Source: Alistipes sp. (lineage in GTDB: Bacteria; Bacteroidota; Bacteroidia; Bacteroidales; Rikenellaceae). From it: a DNA stretch of 64,000 bases. Under the pieces are notes generated by a model that made no database searches, was not told the origin of the DNA, and worked only from the letters and a program-made list of their open reading frames with translations. A program made the translations under genes and the position numbers. Of this stretch, positions 50,382 to 60,210 are shown in pieces; positions within the stretch are counted from its first letter, which is position 1; each line of letters starts with the position of its first letter. The DNA lies in the NCBI GenBank assembly GCA_017436185.1, contig JAFSDP010000005.1:124001-188000 (forward strand), read 5' to 3'.

Positions 50382-52874
50382 ATGGCGATAAAAATGAAAC
50401 CTACGAAATTCGATATGAAGAAATTGGTGCCTGCGGCGGTGGCTGTGGTGCTCTTTTGGGTCATCTCGGCTCTCTACTTTGCCCCCCAGTTGGGAGGCGA
50501 TCGGTTGGCGGCCCACGATACGGTGCAGTACGAGGGTATGTCGCACGACATCAAGGCGCAGCGTGCCGAGCTGGGCGAGGATCCGCAGTGGACGGGGGCA
50601 ATGTTTGGCGGTATGCCAGCCTACCTGATCGATGTGAGCTACCCGGCGCAGTTGGTGGTGCAGACCCTCGGCCGTGTAAAGAACCTTCTGGGGCAGCCCA
50701 TTTCGTTCCTCTTCTTTGCGATGCTCTCGATGTGGGTGATGCTGCTCATCTGCGGTGTCGATCCCTGGCTCTCGATGGTGGGGGCGGTGGCCTACGGCCT
50801 CTCGACCTACTTTGTGCTGATTATCGGGGCAGGCCACGTCACCAAGATGTGGGCGATGGTCTGGGCACCGCTGATGATGGGCGGTGTATGGATGGCTCTC
50901 CGAGGGCGTATGTGGCCCGGTGTAGCGTTGGCGGCGGTCGCCTCGTCGCTCGAAATCGGAGCGAACCATCCGCAGATTACCTACTACTTCCTGATGGCGA
51001 TGGCTGCCTTCTGGCTGAGCGAATTGGTCGTGGCGTGGCGTGAAAAGCACCTGCCCGACTTTGCAAAACGTACCGTTTTGTTGGCCGTAGCGGGAATCTT
51101 GGCGGTGGTGTCGAACCTCTCGCCCCTTTGGTACACGATGCAACACACCCCCGATACGATTCGTGGCGGCTCGGAGTTGGCCGTCGAGACGACGGGCGAG
51201 CAGACCGACGGTCTGGATTTGCAGTATGCCACGGCGTGGAGCTACGGCCAAGCCGAGAGTTGGAATATGCTCATCCCCGACTTTGTGGGGCGTGACTCCT
51301 CGACCACCTTCTCCTCGACGGGCGAGGTGGCAGCCACCCTCTCCGAGATGGGGCTGAACGGATTGGAGCAGCAACTGCCGACCTATTGGGGTGGCCAACC
51401 CTATACGGGCGGCCCGACCTACCTGGGTGCCGCAGCCCTCTTCCTGGCCGTGCTGGGTCTGTTGTTGGTCGAGGGCAGAAACCGTTGGTGGATGGTTGTC
51501 ATCTGCGTGTTGATGCTCTTTTTGGCCTGGGGTAAAAATTGGATGGGCTTTACGGAGTTGTTCTTCAACTACCTGCCCGGCTACAATAAGTTCCGTACCG
51601 TCTCGATGACGCTGGTCATCTGGCAGTGGGCTGTTCCGCTGTTGGGTGCCTTGGCATTGGCCAAGCTGCTCGATGCGGGACGCAGCGTGGTGGAGAAGTT
51701 GAAGGCCGTGGCGTGGGCTGCGGGCATCACCGCAGGTCTGTGTCTGGTGATGATTGTGGCCGGTGGCGCACTCTTCTCGTTTGGCGAGGCCGAGTCGGCC
51801 GAGTTGCTGGCCGACTATCTGCGTCAAATTTTCAGTGCCAACCAGATGCAGGAGTATATCGCCCGAGGTGCCGATGTGGCGTGGGGCGAGGAGATTGCCG
51901 CCTCGATGAAGGCCGAGCGTGTGGCGATGATGCAGGCCGATGCGTGGCGTTCGTTGGCGATGATTCTCCTCTCGGCAGGTGCTGTGTGGCTCTTTGTGAA
52001 GGGCAAGCTGCGCAAGGTTGCGTTGGCTGCGGTGCTGGTGGGTATTGTGGTTGTCGATTTGGCCGGCGTTGATATGCGCTTCCTCTCGCACGACGATTTT
52101 GTCGCCCCCTCGCGCCGTAAAATCACGATGACGGCGGCAGATAAGGCCATCTTGCAGGATAAGGAGTTGGGTTACCGTGTGCTGAACCTGACGGTCAGCC
52201 CCTTCAACGATGCCACGACCTCCTATTTCCACCGTTCGGTGGGTGGCTACCACGGTGCCAAGTTGTCCCGCTATCAGGATTTGATCGACCACTACCTCCA
52301 GAAGATGGACGAAGGGGTGCTGGATATGCTCAACACCCGTTACCTGATTGTGCAGGGGGAGTCGGGTATGCCCGAGCCTCGCCTGCGCACGACCGCCTAC
52401 GGTGCGGCCTGGTTTGTCGATGAGGTGGTCTCGGCCCCGACGGCTCAAAGCGAAATGGAGTTCCTCGGTCAGGTCGATTTGCGCCGTGTGGCGGTGGTCA
52501 ATGGCAAGGATAACGGCCGTCTTACCACCCCGATGGGCGAGATGGCGGAGGCCGAAATCGTGTTGGAGGAGTACCGCCCCAACTACCTGCGTTACCGCAC
52601 CTCGACCCCGACCGAAGGGGTGGCGGTCTTCTCGGAGATCTACTACGACAAGGGGTGGAAGGCCTATATCGATGGCGTGGAGGCGGACTATGTGCGTGCC
52701 GACTATGTGCTGCGTGCAATGAATGTCCCCGAGGGTGAACACACCATTGAGTGGCGCTTCAAGGCTCCTGCCTGGTCACTTATTGAGGGCATCACGCTTG
52801 CGGCATCGCTGTTGATTCTGCTTGGAGCCCTTGCTGTGGTGATTTGGGAGATTCGCCGCCTGTGCAAGCAATAA
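50382..52874 (+). CDS. YfhO-like multi-spanning membrane protein
   Basis: An 830-aa protein with about 12 membrane helices and a large periplasmic C-terminal domain, resembling the YfhO family of membrane glycosyltransferase-like proteins. Early extracytoplasmic residues 'GGDRLAAHDTVQYEGM' and 'QWTGAMFGGMPAYL' are typical, and the C-terminal domain contains 'YDKGWKAYIDGVEADYVRADYVLRAMNVPEGEHTIEWRF', the hallmark of YfhO C-termini. Such proteins add sugars to lipid-linked polymers such as teichoic acids in Firmicutes; in Bacteroidetes the acceptor is unknown. Confidence 0.88.
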   Translation: MAIKMKPTKFDMKKLVPAAVAVVLFWVISALYFAPQLGGDRLAAHDTVQYEGMSHDIKAQRAELGEDPQWTGAMFGGMPAYLIDVSYPAQLVVQTLGRVKNLLGQPISFLFFAMLSMWVMLLICGVDPWLSMVGAVAYGLSTYFVLIIGAGHVTKMWAMVWAPLMMGGVWMALRGRMWPGVALAAVASSLEIGANHPQITYYFLMAMAAFWLSELVVAWREKHLPDFAKRTVLLAVAGILAVVSNLSPLWYTMQHTPDTIRGGSELAVETTGEQTDGLDLQYATAWSYGQAESWNMLIPDFVGRDSSTTFSSTGEVAATLSEMGLNGLEQQLPTYWGGQPYTGGPTYLGAAALFLAVLGLLLVEGRNRWWMVVICVLMLFLAWGKNWMGFTELFFNYLPGYNKFRTVSMTLVIWQWAVPLLGALALAKLLDAGRSVVEKLKAVAWAAGITAGLCLVMIVAGGALFSFGEAESAELLADYLRQIFSANQMQEYIARGADVAWGEEIAASMKAERVAMMQADAWRSLAMILLSAGAVWLFVKGKLRKVALAAVLVGIVVVDLAGVDMRFLSHDDFVAPSRRKITMTAADKAILQDKELGYRVLNLTVSPFNDATTSYFHRSVGGYHGAKLSRYQDLIDHYLQKMDEGVLDMLNTRYLIVQGESGMPEPRLRTTAYGAAWFVDEVVSAPTAQSEMEFLGQVDLRRVAVVNGKDNGRLTTPMGEMAEAEIVLEEYRPNYLRYRTSTPTEGVAVFSEIYYDKGWKAYIDGVEADYVRADYVLRAMNVPEGEHTIEWRFKAPAWSLIEGITLAASLLILLGALAVVIWEIRRLCKQ

Positions 52875-52875
52875 A

Positions 52876-52914
52876 AAAAGAGGCTGTCCGACCGAGGGAC
52901 AGCCTCTTTTTGTT
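52876..52914. terminator. Bidirectional terminator
   Basis: AGAGGCTGTCC pairs with GGACAGCCTCT around GACCGAG, with A7 and T5 tracts. Confidence 0.9.
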
Positions 52915-53693
52915 TAGAAGAGTTTTTTCATCTGCTCCACACGACGGTAGTCGGTCAGATCGACCTGAATAGGAACTACCGCAGCATAGCCGTTGGCCAA
53001 GGCCCACTCGTCGGTATCTTCGGCCGTCGGCTCTTGGTTCATAAACTCGCCTGTCAGCCAATAGTACTCACGACCGTGGGGATCTTCACGGCGGTAGAAC
53101 TCCTCCCGCCAATAGCCTCGGGTCTGGCGGCAGATGCGGATGCCCTTCAACTCCTCGGGGCGTGCGATGGGGAAATTGACATTCAGACAGAGCGGCAACC
53201 CCAACTCACCCGTCAGGACCTTCTCGACAATCTGCTTGCCATAGAGTATGGCGGCCTCGAAGTCGGCATCGGCACTGTGGTCCGTGAGCGAAAGGCCGAT
53301 GGAGGGACAGCCGTAGAAGCTACCCTCGATGGCGGCACCCATCGTGCCCGAGTAGAGGACATTGACGGCGGCATTCGAGCCGTGGTTGATGCCCGAGATC
53401 ACGAGATCGACACGGCGATCCGCAAGCAGGTAGTCGAAGGCCATCTTCACGCAATCGACGGGTGTTCCGGAGAAGGAGTAGATCTCCACCCCCGGCTCTT
53501 CGTGTTGTTTCTTCAGGAAGAGGGGTTTGTACATCGTGATTGCCTGGCTCATACCGCTCTGGGTCATTTCGGGAGCGATGCCGATGACCCGACCAAATTG
53601 GCGGGCCACCTCGATGGCGGCACGAAAACCTCGGGCGTTATATCCATCGTCGTTCGTGACAAGGATGGTGCGAAGGGGAGTAGTCGTATTCAT
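52914..53693 (-). CDS. surE: 5'/3'-nucleotidase SurE
   Basis: A 259-aa nucleoside-monophosphate phosphatase. The metal site is LVTNDDGYNA (Asp15, Asp16), with 'SGTPVDCVKMA' and 'DLVISGINHGSNA' completing the family pattern. Full length. Confidence 0.96.
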   Translation of the reverse strand: MNTTTPLRTILVTNDDGYNARGFRAAIEVARQFGRVIGIAPEMTQSGMSQAITMYKPLFLKKQHEEPGVEIYSFSGTPVDCVKMAFDYLLADRRVDLVISGINHGSNAAVNVLYSGTMGAAIEGSFYGCPSIGLSLTDHSADADFEAAILYGKQIVEKVLTGELGLPLCLNVNFPIARPEELKGIRICRQTRGYWREEFYRREDPHGREYYWLTGEFMNQEPTAEDTDEWALANGYAAVVPIQVDLTDYRRVEQMKKLF

Positions 53694-53700
53694 AGTGGTG

Positions 53701-53708
53701 CAAAGATA
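53701..53708 (-). promoter_or_regulatory. -7 box of surE
   Basis: Minus-strand TATCTTTG is only 7 nt before the start, so the transcript is probably almost leaderless. Confidence 0.65.
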
Positions 53709-53740
53709 GTGTCTTAGGCTCGATTTTCAAACCGTAGCCA

Positions 53741-53773
53741 TAAAAAAAGAGGGCGACTGATCAGCCACCCTCC
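53741..53773 (-). terminator. Terminator of rplS
   Basis: Minus-strand GAGGGTGGCT pairs with AGTCGCCCTC around GATC, followed by T7. Confidence 0.8.
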
Positions 53774-53802
53774 AGAACATTGAGCTCTTACGCCTTGCCA
53801 AA

Positions 53803-54177
53803 TTATTTGGCAACGGTCATACGCTTCTCCTTGATGCGAGCCTTCTTACCGGTCAGCTTGCGCAGGTAGAAGATGCGAGCACGACGTACAACACCCACCT
53901 TGTTCACCTCGATCTTGTCGATGTGGGGCGAATAGAGGGGGAAGATACGCTCTACACCCACGCCATTCGATACCTTGCGGATGGTAAACATCTTGGTCTT
54001 GCCCGAGCCCTTGATCTGGATTACCACACCACGGAAGCTCTGGAGACGCTCCTTGTTACCCTCGACGATCTTGTAGGTTACGGTGATCGTGTCACCAGCC
54101 TTGAACGAAGGCACGTCGGCATCCGTCTTCGGCCACATCTGCTCGTTCACGAGCTTGATGATTGCATCTTTGTTCAT
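53803..54177 (-). CDS. rplS: Ribosomal protein L19 (bL19)
   Basis: A 124-aa large-subunit protein at the subunit interface. '[30 protein letters not shown]' and '[33 protein letters not shown]' are diagnostic. The start at 54177 is chosen over the longer frame. A long leader (about 235 nt) separates it from a -7 box at 54418. Confidence 0.97.
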   Translation of the reverse strand: MNKDAIIKLVNEQMWPKTDADVPSFKAGDTITVTYKIVEGNKERLQSFRGVVIQIKGSGKTKMFTIRKVSNGVGVERIFPLYSPHIDKIEVNKVGVVRRARIFYLRKLTGKKARIKEKRMTVAK

Positions 54178-54417
54178 TGTTGCAACAAATTTTAATGATT
54201 TCGCATCCAACATTCCCGCTGCATTGAGGCTACCATACGGGGATAAACACTACCCCATAATCCTGTGCAGATTGCCGATTTCGATTTTTTTTAAGACTCC
54301 CCCTCATATAAAACCTAAACCTAGATCCCATAATAAAGAAGCCCCCTAATCTAAATCGCTGCACCCCCTGCCTCGAACACCCAATGAAAGAGGTTGATCT
54401 ACGCCCAGTTGGGAGGG
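54178..54417 (-). promoter_or_regulatory. Long leader of rplS
   Basis: No gene in this region. If the box at 54418 is used, the leader is about 235 nt. It could hold autoregulatory structure of the kind seen in other ribosomal protein leaders, but I could not define a fold. Confidence 0.35.
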
Positions 54418-54425
54418 CAAAGGTA
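54418..54425 (-). promoter_or_regulatory. Candidate -7 box of rplS
   Basis: Minus-strand TACCTTTG; the first match upstream of rplS. Beyond it, 54426-54609 is AT-rich and holds the clpB promoter region (TATCTTA at about 54566), with no gene. Confidence 0.5.
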
Positions 54426-54609
54426 GAAAAAGAAAAATTCAAAACAAAGAAAATGGAGGGGAAAAATGACGAAATGACGTGATTTTGTGCCGATTGACAC
54501 CTCGCCGACTGCCATCTTCTGCCATTGTGACCGAATAAAAGGGTGTGGCAAACGATTTGCTCGCTTATCTTACGAAACAGAAAACGGAAAACCATAAAAA
54601 GAAGATAAT

Positions 54610-57207
54610 ATGAACATCAACACACTCACCATCAAGGCCCAGGAGATGTTGCAACGTGCCGTCTCGCTGGCCCGTGACGAGCGCCAGCAGGCTGTCGAGC
54701 CGCTGCACGTGCTCTATGCGCTCGTCGAAAAGGAGGATTCGCTCGCCTGGTATTTGTTGCAGCGTGTGGGAGTCAATCCCCGCACGGTGTTGCAGGAGGT
54801 GCGCACCGCCGTCGGCTCGCTTCCTCGTGTCGAGGGGGCGGATGAGCAGTATTTTGCTACCGATACCACCCGTTTGATTCAGCGGGCGGTTGATTATACG
54901 AAACCCTTTGGCGACAAATACGCCTCGGTCGAGCACCTGTTGTTGGCGCTCGTCAAGGAGCGTGGCCGTGCCTCGGAGTTGCTGCGTGGGGCAGGTGCCT
55001 CGGAGCAGGAGCTGCTGGAGGCGGTGCGCACCTTCCGCCGAGGCTCGAAGGTCGATTCCCAAACCTCGTCGAAGGAGTTCGATGCGCTGGGCAAATATGC
55101 GCTCAACCTCTGCGAGTTGGCCCGTTCGGGCAAGTTGGACCCCGTCATCGGACGTGACGAGGAGATTCGCCGTGTGTTGCAGATTCTCTCGCGCCGCACG
55201 AAGAACAACCCCATCCTGGTCGGTGAGGCCGGTGTGGGTAAGACGGCCATTGCCGAGGGCATTGCCCGCCGTATCATCGACGGCGATGTGCCCGAGAACC
55301 TCCGCTCGAAGCAGATCTTCTCGCTCGATATGGGTGCCCTGATTGCAGGTGCAAAGTACCAGGGCGAGTTCGAGGAGCGACTGAAGGCCGTCGTGGAGGA
55401 GGTGACCTCGTCGGAGGGCGAGATTCTGCTCTTCATCGACGAGATTCATACGCTGGTGGGTGCCGGCAAGGGGGCGGGTGCAATGGATGCCGCCAATATC
55501 TTGAAGCCGGCCCTGGCTCGTGGTGAGCTGCGCACGATTGGAGCCACGACGCTCGACGAGTTCCAGAAATTCTTCGAGCAGGATAAGGCCCTCGAGCGTC
55601 GTTTCCAGAAGGTGATGGTCGATGAGCCGTCGATGGAGGATGCCGTCTCGATTCTGCGTGGTTTGAAGGAGCGCTACGAAAACCACCACCGTATCCGTAT
55701 CAAGGATGAGGCCATCGTGGCGGCAGTGGAGCTGTCGAGCCGCTACATCACCTCCCGTTTCTTGCCCGACAAGGCGATCGATTTGGTCGATGAGGCGGCC
55801 TCGCGTCTGCGTCTGGAGATGAACTCCGTGCCCGAGGAGATTGATACGCTGAATCGCCGTGTGCGCCAGCTGGAGATTGAGCGTGAGGCGATTCGTCGCG
55901 AGAAGGACGAGGAGCGCATCGAGGTCTTGAGCCGTGAGATTGACGACCTGAAGTCGAAGGAGAGTGCCCTGCGTGCCAAATGGCAGGGGCAGCGTGACCT
56001 GCTCTCGAAGATTCAGCATCAGAAGGAGCAGATCGAGCAACTCAAGGTCGAGGCCTCGGAGGCGGAGCGTCAGGGCGACTACGGCCGTGTGGCGGAGATT
56101 CGCTACGGCAAAATCGTCGAGGCCGAGCGCACGATTGCAACCCTGGAGGAGGAGTATCGCCTCGCCTCGGAGGGCGAATCGCTGATTCGTGAGGAGGTCA
56201 ATAGTCAGGATATTGCCGAGGTGGTATCTCGCTGGACGGGCATCCCCGTAAGCCGTATGTTAAGCTCCGAGCGAGAGAAGTTGCTGCGAATGGAGGAGGA
56301 GCTGCACCGCCGTGTCATTGGGCAGGGGCAGGCCATTGCGGCCATCTCGGATGCCGTGCGCCGCTCCCGTGCAGGGTTGTCGGACCCCCGCAAACCGATT
56401 GGCTCGTTCATCTTCCTCGGCACAACGGGTGTCGGTAAGACGGAGCTGGCCAAGGCCTTGGCCGAGTTCCTCTTCAACGACGACCAGATGATGACCCGCA
56501 TCGATATGAGTGAGTACCAGGAGCGTCACAGTGTCTCCCGTCTGGTGGGTGCCCCTCCGGGATATGTGGGCTACGACGAGGGTGGTCAGCTGACCGAGGC
56601 TGTGCGCCGCAAACCCTACTCGGTGGTGCTGTTGGATGAGATTGAGAAGGCCCACCCCGATGTCTTTAACATCTTGTTGCAGGTCTTGGATGATGGTCGT
56701 CTGACGGATAACAAGGGCCGCACGGTCGATTTCCGCAACACGATTATCATTATGACCTCGAATATGGGCTCTGGCCTGATTCAGGAGCGCCTGATGGCCG
56801 ACTACAATGGCGAGAAACTGCTGCCCGAGAAGTTGGAGCAGACCCGCAACGAGGTGGTCGAGCTGTTGAAGCAGCACCTCAAACCCGAGTTCCTGAATCG
56901 TGTGGATGAGATTGTGCTCTTCGAGCCGCTGTCGAAGGCGGATGTGCAGGCCATTGTCGATTTGCAGTTGCAGCGTGTGAGCGAGCTGTTGTCGCAGAAC
57001 GGCATCGAGCTGAAATATACCCCTGCGGCCCGTTCGTGGATCGCCTCGGTGGGCTACGACCCCCTGTTTGGCGCCCGCCCCGTGAAGCGTACCATTCAGC
57101 GTTATGTGGTCAATGACCTCTCGAAACGCATCTTGGCAGGCGAGGTTGAGCGAAGCAGACCCATCTTAATCGATGCCTCGGACGAGGGACTTCGCTTCGA
57201 GAACTAA
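54610..57207 (+). CDS. clpB: Disaggregase ClpB
   Basis: An 865-aa hexameric AAA+ chaperone that extracts proteins from aggregates with DnaK. The N domain comes first, then nucleotide domain 1 (Walker A GEAGVGKT at about 209), a long coiled-coil middle domain (about 405-520), and domain 2 (Walker A GTTGVGKT at about 605). '[24 protein letters not shown]' is a ClpB signature. Full length. No CIRCE element seen. Confidence 0.97.
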   Translation: MNINTLTIKAQEMLQRAVSLARDERQQAVEPLHVLYALVEKEDSLAWYLLQRVGVNPRTVLQEVRTAVGSLPRVEGADEQYFATDTTRLIQRAVDYTKPFGDKYASVEHLLLALVKERGRASELLRGAGASEQELLEAVRTFRRGSKVDSQTSSKEFDALGKYALNLCELARSGKLDPVIGRDEEIRRVLQILSRRTKNNPILVGEAGVGKTAIAEGIARRIIDGDVPENLRSKQIFSLDMGALIAGAKYQGEFEERLKAVVEEVTSSEGEILLFIDEIHTLVGAGKGAGAMDAANILKPALARGELRTIGATTLDEFQKFFEQDKALERRFQKVMVDEPSMEDAVSILRGLKERYENHHRIRIKDEAIVAAVELSSRYITSRFLPDKAIDLVDEAASRLRLEMNSVPEEIDTLNRRVRQLEIEREAIRREKDEERIEVLSREIDDLKSKESALRAKWQGQRDLLSKIQHQKEQIEQLKVEASEAERQGDYGRVAEIRYGKIVEAERTIATLEEEYRLASEGESLIREEVNSQDIAEVVSRWTGIPVSRMLSSEREKLLRMEEELHRRVIGQGQAIAAISDAVRRSRAGLSDPRKPIGSFIFLGTTGVGKTELAKALAEFLFNDDQMMTRIDMSEYQERHSVSRLVGAPPGYVGYDEGGQLTEAVRRKPYSVVLLDEIEKAHPDVFNILLQVLDDGRLTDNKGRTVDFRNTIIIMTSNMGSGLIQERLMADYNGEKLLPEKLEQTRNEVVELLKQHLKPEFLNRVDEIVLFEPLSKADVQAIVDLQLQRVSELLSQNGIELKYTPAARSWIASVGYDPLFGARPVKRTIQRYVVNDLSKRILAGEVERSRPILIDASDEGLRFEN

Positions 57208-57210
57208 CTA

Positions 57211-57248
57211 AAAAAGGACTTTGACCTAACCGTCAAAGTCCTTTTTTT
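57211..57248. terminator. Bidirectional terminator
   Basis: AAGGACTTTGAC pairs with GTCAAAGTCCTT around CTAACC, with A6 and T7 tracts. It overlaps the 3' end of the GT2 gene. Confidence 0.9.
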
Positions 57249-58159
57249 GCGATGAGCCACGCTGCTCGGTTGTAGGCGGCAAGAATCGGTGCCCGCCAAG
57301 CGACAGGCAAGGTGTTCAGGATGCGCACCTTGTTGAGCGTGCGGCGATAGGTCTTTGTGAACGAGAAGGTGGCAATGGCTCGGCGAGCGGCCTCCGTATC
57401 GCCTTTGGCCGAGAGGATGAGGGCCTTACCCAGGGCGGCACGAGCCACAAACTCCCGCTCGTCGATGTCGGCCTCGGGGTTGTAGAGGCTTTCGAACGAA
57501 TAGGGGGTCTTCTCGGGGGTGTAGATCGAGGCCGAGCGGTTCGAGGCCTCCTTCAGGTAGCGCACCAACGGGCGGGGCGAGAAGCAGACCCGATAGCGTC
57601 GGGCGAGTTTAATCCAGAAGTAGAGGTCGCCGGCAATTTTCATCCCTTCGGGCCAGCCGCCAATCTCGCTGAAGATGCGACGGGGCATTGCACTCGCCGA
57701 GGGGATGGCGATGTAGCGGTGGGCCGAATCACGAAAGAAATTTTCGACCACGCCTCGCTCCTCGGGGCAGGGGGCACGGAACAACCCCTCGGCCGAAACC
57801 ACCTGAAACGAGGTGCAGTAGAGTCCGCAATCGGGAAATTCGTTGATGAGGGCGTTGATCTCTTCGAGAAATCCCGGCTCCCATTGGTCGTCGGCATCGA
57901 TCAGAGCGACATACTCTCCCTTGGCCTCGCTGACGGCACGGTTGCGGGCGGCACACTCGCCTGCGTTGGGCTGGGTGATGAGGCGTACCAAGGGTGATGC
58001 GATGCGCTCCACTACCTCGGCCGAGCGGTCGGTCGAGCCGTCATTGACCACGACAATCTCGAGCGGAAGGAGGCTCTGGGCCAGCACCGAGCGGATGGTG
58101 GCCTCGATCTCCTGCTCCTTGTTGTAGAGGGGTATGATGACCGAAAAACTATTTTTCAT
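57233..58159 (-). CDS. GT2 family glycosyltransferase
   Basis: A 308-aa cytoplasmic GT-A transferase. 'FSVIIPLYNKEQEIEATIRSVL' opens the nucleotide-sugar domain, with 'VVNDGSTDRS' and 'LIDADDQWEPGF' supplying the Asp and DxD positions. Start at 58159 overlaps the end of the Stealth-family gene by 11 nt. Third gene of a glycan operon. Confidence 0.94.
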   Translation of the reverse strand: MKNSFSVIIPLYNKEQEIEATIRSVLAQSLLPLEIVVVNDGSTDRSAEVVERIASPLVRLITQPNAGECAARNRAVSEAKGEYVALIDADDQWEPGFLEEINALINEFPDCGLYCTSFQVVSAEGLFRAPCPEERGVVENFFRDSAHRYIAIPSASAMPRRIFSEIGGWPEGMKIAGDLYFWIKLARRYRVCFSPRPLVRYLKEASNRSASIYTPEKTPYSFESLYNPEADIDEREFVARAALGKALILSAKGDTEAARRAIATFSFTKTYRRTLNKVRILNTLPVAWRAPILAAYNRAAWLIAKKGL

Positions 58160-59132
58160 AGTACGACGGAGTGGGTAAAAGGGTCTCGAATGCAGCCACA
58201 AGGTGGGCCTTAACTGCCTCGAAATCGGCGATTTGTTCGCTATCGTTCAGGCAGAGCAACCGCTGTTGCTGTTGGGTTATTTGAAGGGCAATGTCGTCGA
58301 TGCTCTTGTCGGTGAGGGTCACCAGACTGCAATCCTGCATCGAGCGGGGCGCAAAGTCGCCACGACACAACACATCATAGCGAACGAGCCAATGCGACAG
58401 GTCCTCTGTCGAGCGGAATCGGTGGGTGCAGACCCGCTTCAAATCCTCGCCCCACAGCTCCCACGCACGTCTGAAATCGGCCTTGCGGTAGGGCTGCATC
58501 TGGTGCGAATCGTAGAAGGCCGGAAAGAAACTCCACGGCAACAACGAAATGGTTTTCAATAGGTTGCCAACACCATAGCAGGGGGCTAACCATTTGCCTA
58601 TGTGGCGGTTGAGGGCCTTGCGGCTGTGCAGCGTATTGATGCGCTCCAAGTTGTTCAGAATAATCGGCCCGACCGACGAGGGACGCACCACACTCAGACG
58701 AGCCATATCGCACGGCTGCCCCTTTCGAAAGAAATCTTCGGGTTGCGTGGGGCGGGTCAGGAACGTGTCGTCGTTGAGCAAAATGAAGTGCTCGGCCAAC
58801 GCTTCGATGCGCCAGAGGTTCAGCTCCAACACATTGCTGTTGAAGGTGGGCAGCCACTCCCGAGGGATGTAGTCCGAGTGGCGGACGATGTGGAGCTTCG
58901 GATGGTCGGTGTTGAGCCATTCGGGCAGGTGACCCCACGTAACGAGGTGGATGCGCCGATGCCAGGGGGCAAAACGTTCGATGGAGCGCAGCAGATGGCG
59001 CAGCGTGCCCCAATCCCGATAGCGGATTTCGGAGGCGTCCATCCCTTGGTCGAGGCGGTAGTTGCGCCGCTCGGCCTGCCAGGCGGGGTCAGTACCATCG
59101 ACCCACAAAACTACAAAATCGATTGCTTGCAT
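58149..59132 (-). CDS. Stealth-family sugar phosphotransferase
   Basis: A 327-aa protein matching the four Stealth conserved regions. CR1 is 'IDFVVLWVDGTDPAW'. CR2 is broad: 'YRDWGTLRHLLRSIERFAPWH', 'GHLPEWLN', 'HSDYIPREWLPTFNSNVLEL' and 'FILLNDDTFL'. CR3 and CR4 carry 'GVGNLLKTISLLPW' and 'HQMQPYRKADF'. The family transfers hexose-1-phosphate to build phosphodiester-linked capsule polymers. Sits 3 nt after the LuxE-like gene. Confidence 0.93.
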   Translation of the reverse strand: MQAIDFVVLWVDGTDPAWQAERRNYRLDQGMDASEIRYRDWGTLRHLLRSIERFAPWHRRIHLVTWGHLPEWLNTDHPKLHIVRHSDYIPREWLPTFNSNVLELNLWRIEALAEHFILLNDDTFLTRPTQPEDFFRKGQPCDMARLSVVRPSSVGPIILNNLERINTLHSRKALNRHIGKWLAPCYGVGNLLKTISLLPWSFFPAFYDSHQMQPYRKADFRRAWELWGEDLKRVCTHRFRSTEDLSHWLVRYDVLCRGDFAPRSMQDCSLVTLTDKSIDDIALQITQQQQRLLCLNDSEQIADFEAVKAHLVAAFETLLPTPSYYEK

Positions 59133-59135
59133 CTG

Positions 59136-60098
59136 CTATTGTACCAATAAGTTACATCCTCTTATTTCGCTGTGGTCGATACGCCCCTCGACCTCAAACG
59201 AGCCGTCCGAATGGCAACGACCCACATCTTCGGTCTGAAGAAAAGCGCACGACGAGCGGTTGCCCAGGTCGATGATGTTCAACCCGCCACGCCCTGCCTC
59301 GAACGAGAGGTCGAAGGGGTCGTTCACATCCCGATTCAGCACACGCATCCAGGGCGGACAGAAAAAGCGGTTCTGCCCCTTCGAGTAGGCCTGCGATGTC
59401 AGCTCGGCCATTCCGTATTCGGAGTGAATCTGCTCCACACCAAACCCCTCCTGCAGGATGCGGTGAAAGGCCTCCTTGGGCAGCTCCTCGCGGTGGCCCT
59501 TCATTCCGCCCGTCTCCATAATGAGGGTGTTGGGCAGCTTGGGGGCGTGCTGCTCGGCTAAATCCCATAGGGCGTAGCTTACGCCAAGCAGAATCTTCGG
59601 CCCCGGGTCGGCCAACATATCGGTGATGAGTTTTTTGTGGTCGTAGAGGTAGAATCCACCCCCTCGGGCGTGGGCGATCAGACGGTCGGCCATATAGATG
59701 AGCGACGAGCCGCTGCGCTCCAGGTAGGAGGGCAGCAGGGCATAGATGCTCCACTTTTGGGGGTCGCCGTAGAAGCGCCGAAAGGCCTCGGTGAAGATGG
59801 CTTCGTAATGGCTGAGCGAAGCCATCGGATGGCGTGAGGGGGTCATCCCCGTCGTAGCACTCGAGGTGAAGACCACCTCGGGGGGCGTGGTGTCGCAATA
59901 GACCTCCCGATGCTTGAAGAGCGAGATGGGAAGAAAGGGAATCTCCTCCAACCGTTTCACCCGCTCGGGGTCGATGCCGATGCGCTCGATATACTCCCGA
60001 TAGGGGGCACACTTCGCCGCCTGATGATGAAACATCGCCAGGGCTGCCGCCTCAAACTCGGCGGGCGAAGAGATACGAAAAAGAGCTTCGTTGGTCAT
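59136..60098 (-). CDS. LuxE-like acyl-protein synthetase/adenylate-forming enzyme
   Basis: A 320-aa protein with the acyl-protein synthetase (LuxE) pattern: 'IPFLPISLFKHREVY', 'FTSSATTGMTPSRHPM' (the phosphate-binding Ser/Thr/Gly loop), 'METGGMKGHREELPKEAF', and 'IHSEYGMAELTSQAY'. These enzymes activate acyl groups with ATP. Start chosen at 60098. First gene of the operon with Stealth and GT2, suggesting acyl or alanyl decoration of a surface glycan; the role is inferred. The preceding 60 nt has only an imperfect -7 box (TATCTTG). Confidence 0.88.
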   Translation of the reverse strand: MTNEALFRISSPAEFEAAALAMFHHQAAKCAPYREYIERIGIDPERVKRLEEIPFLPISLFKHREVYCDTTPPEVVFTSSATTGMTPSRHPMASLSHYEAIFTEAFRRFYGDPQKWSIYALLPSYLERSGSSLIYMADRLIAHARGGGFYLYDHKKLITDMLADPGPKILLGVSYALWDLAEQHAPKLPNTLIMETGGMKGHREELPKEAFHRILQEGFGVEQIHSEYGMAELTSQAYSKGQNRFFCPPWMRVLNRDVNDPFDLSFEAGRGGLNIIDLGNRSSCAFLQTEDVGRCHSDGSFEVEGRIDHSEIRGCNLLVQ

Positions 60099-60169
60099 TG
60101 CGAGGAGCAAGATACGAATTTTTCGTGAAAAAATCAGAAAAAATCCCTTTCGGAGCTGCGATTTTAGAC

Positions 60170-60177
60170 TATCTTTG
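60170..60177 (+). promoter_or_regulatory. -7 box of the second GH95 gene
   Basis: TATCTTTG lies 33 nt before the ATG at 60211. Confidence 0.65.
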
Positions 60178-60210
60178 TGCAAAAGCAAAAATTACTAACC
60201 TCTTTTAACT

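Noticed and set aside
50295..52742. Long minus-strand open frame continuous with the polyprenyl synthase gene, opposite the YfhO-like gene
   Set aside because: Its translation is His/Arg/Gly-rich with no family pattern, the promoter of the synthase lies inside it at 50315, and the plus strand encodes a clear membrane protein. It is a by-product of codon bias.
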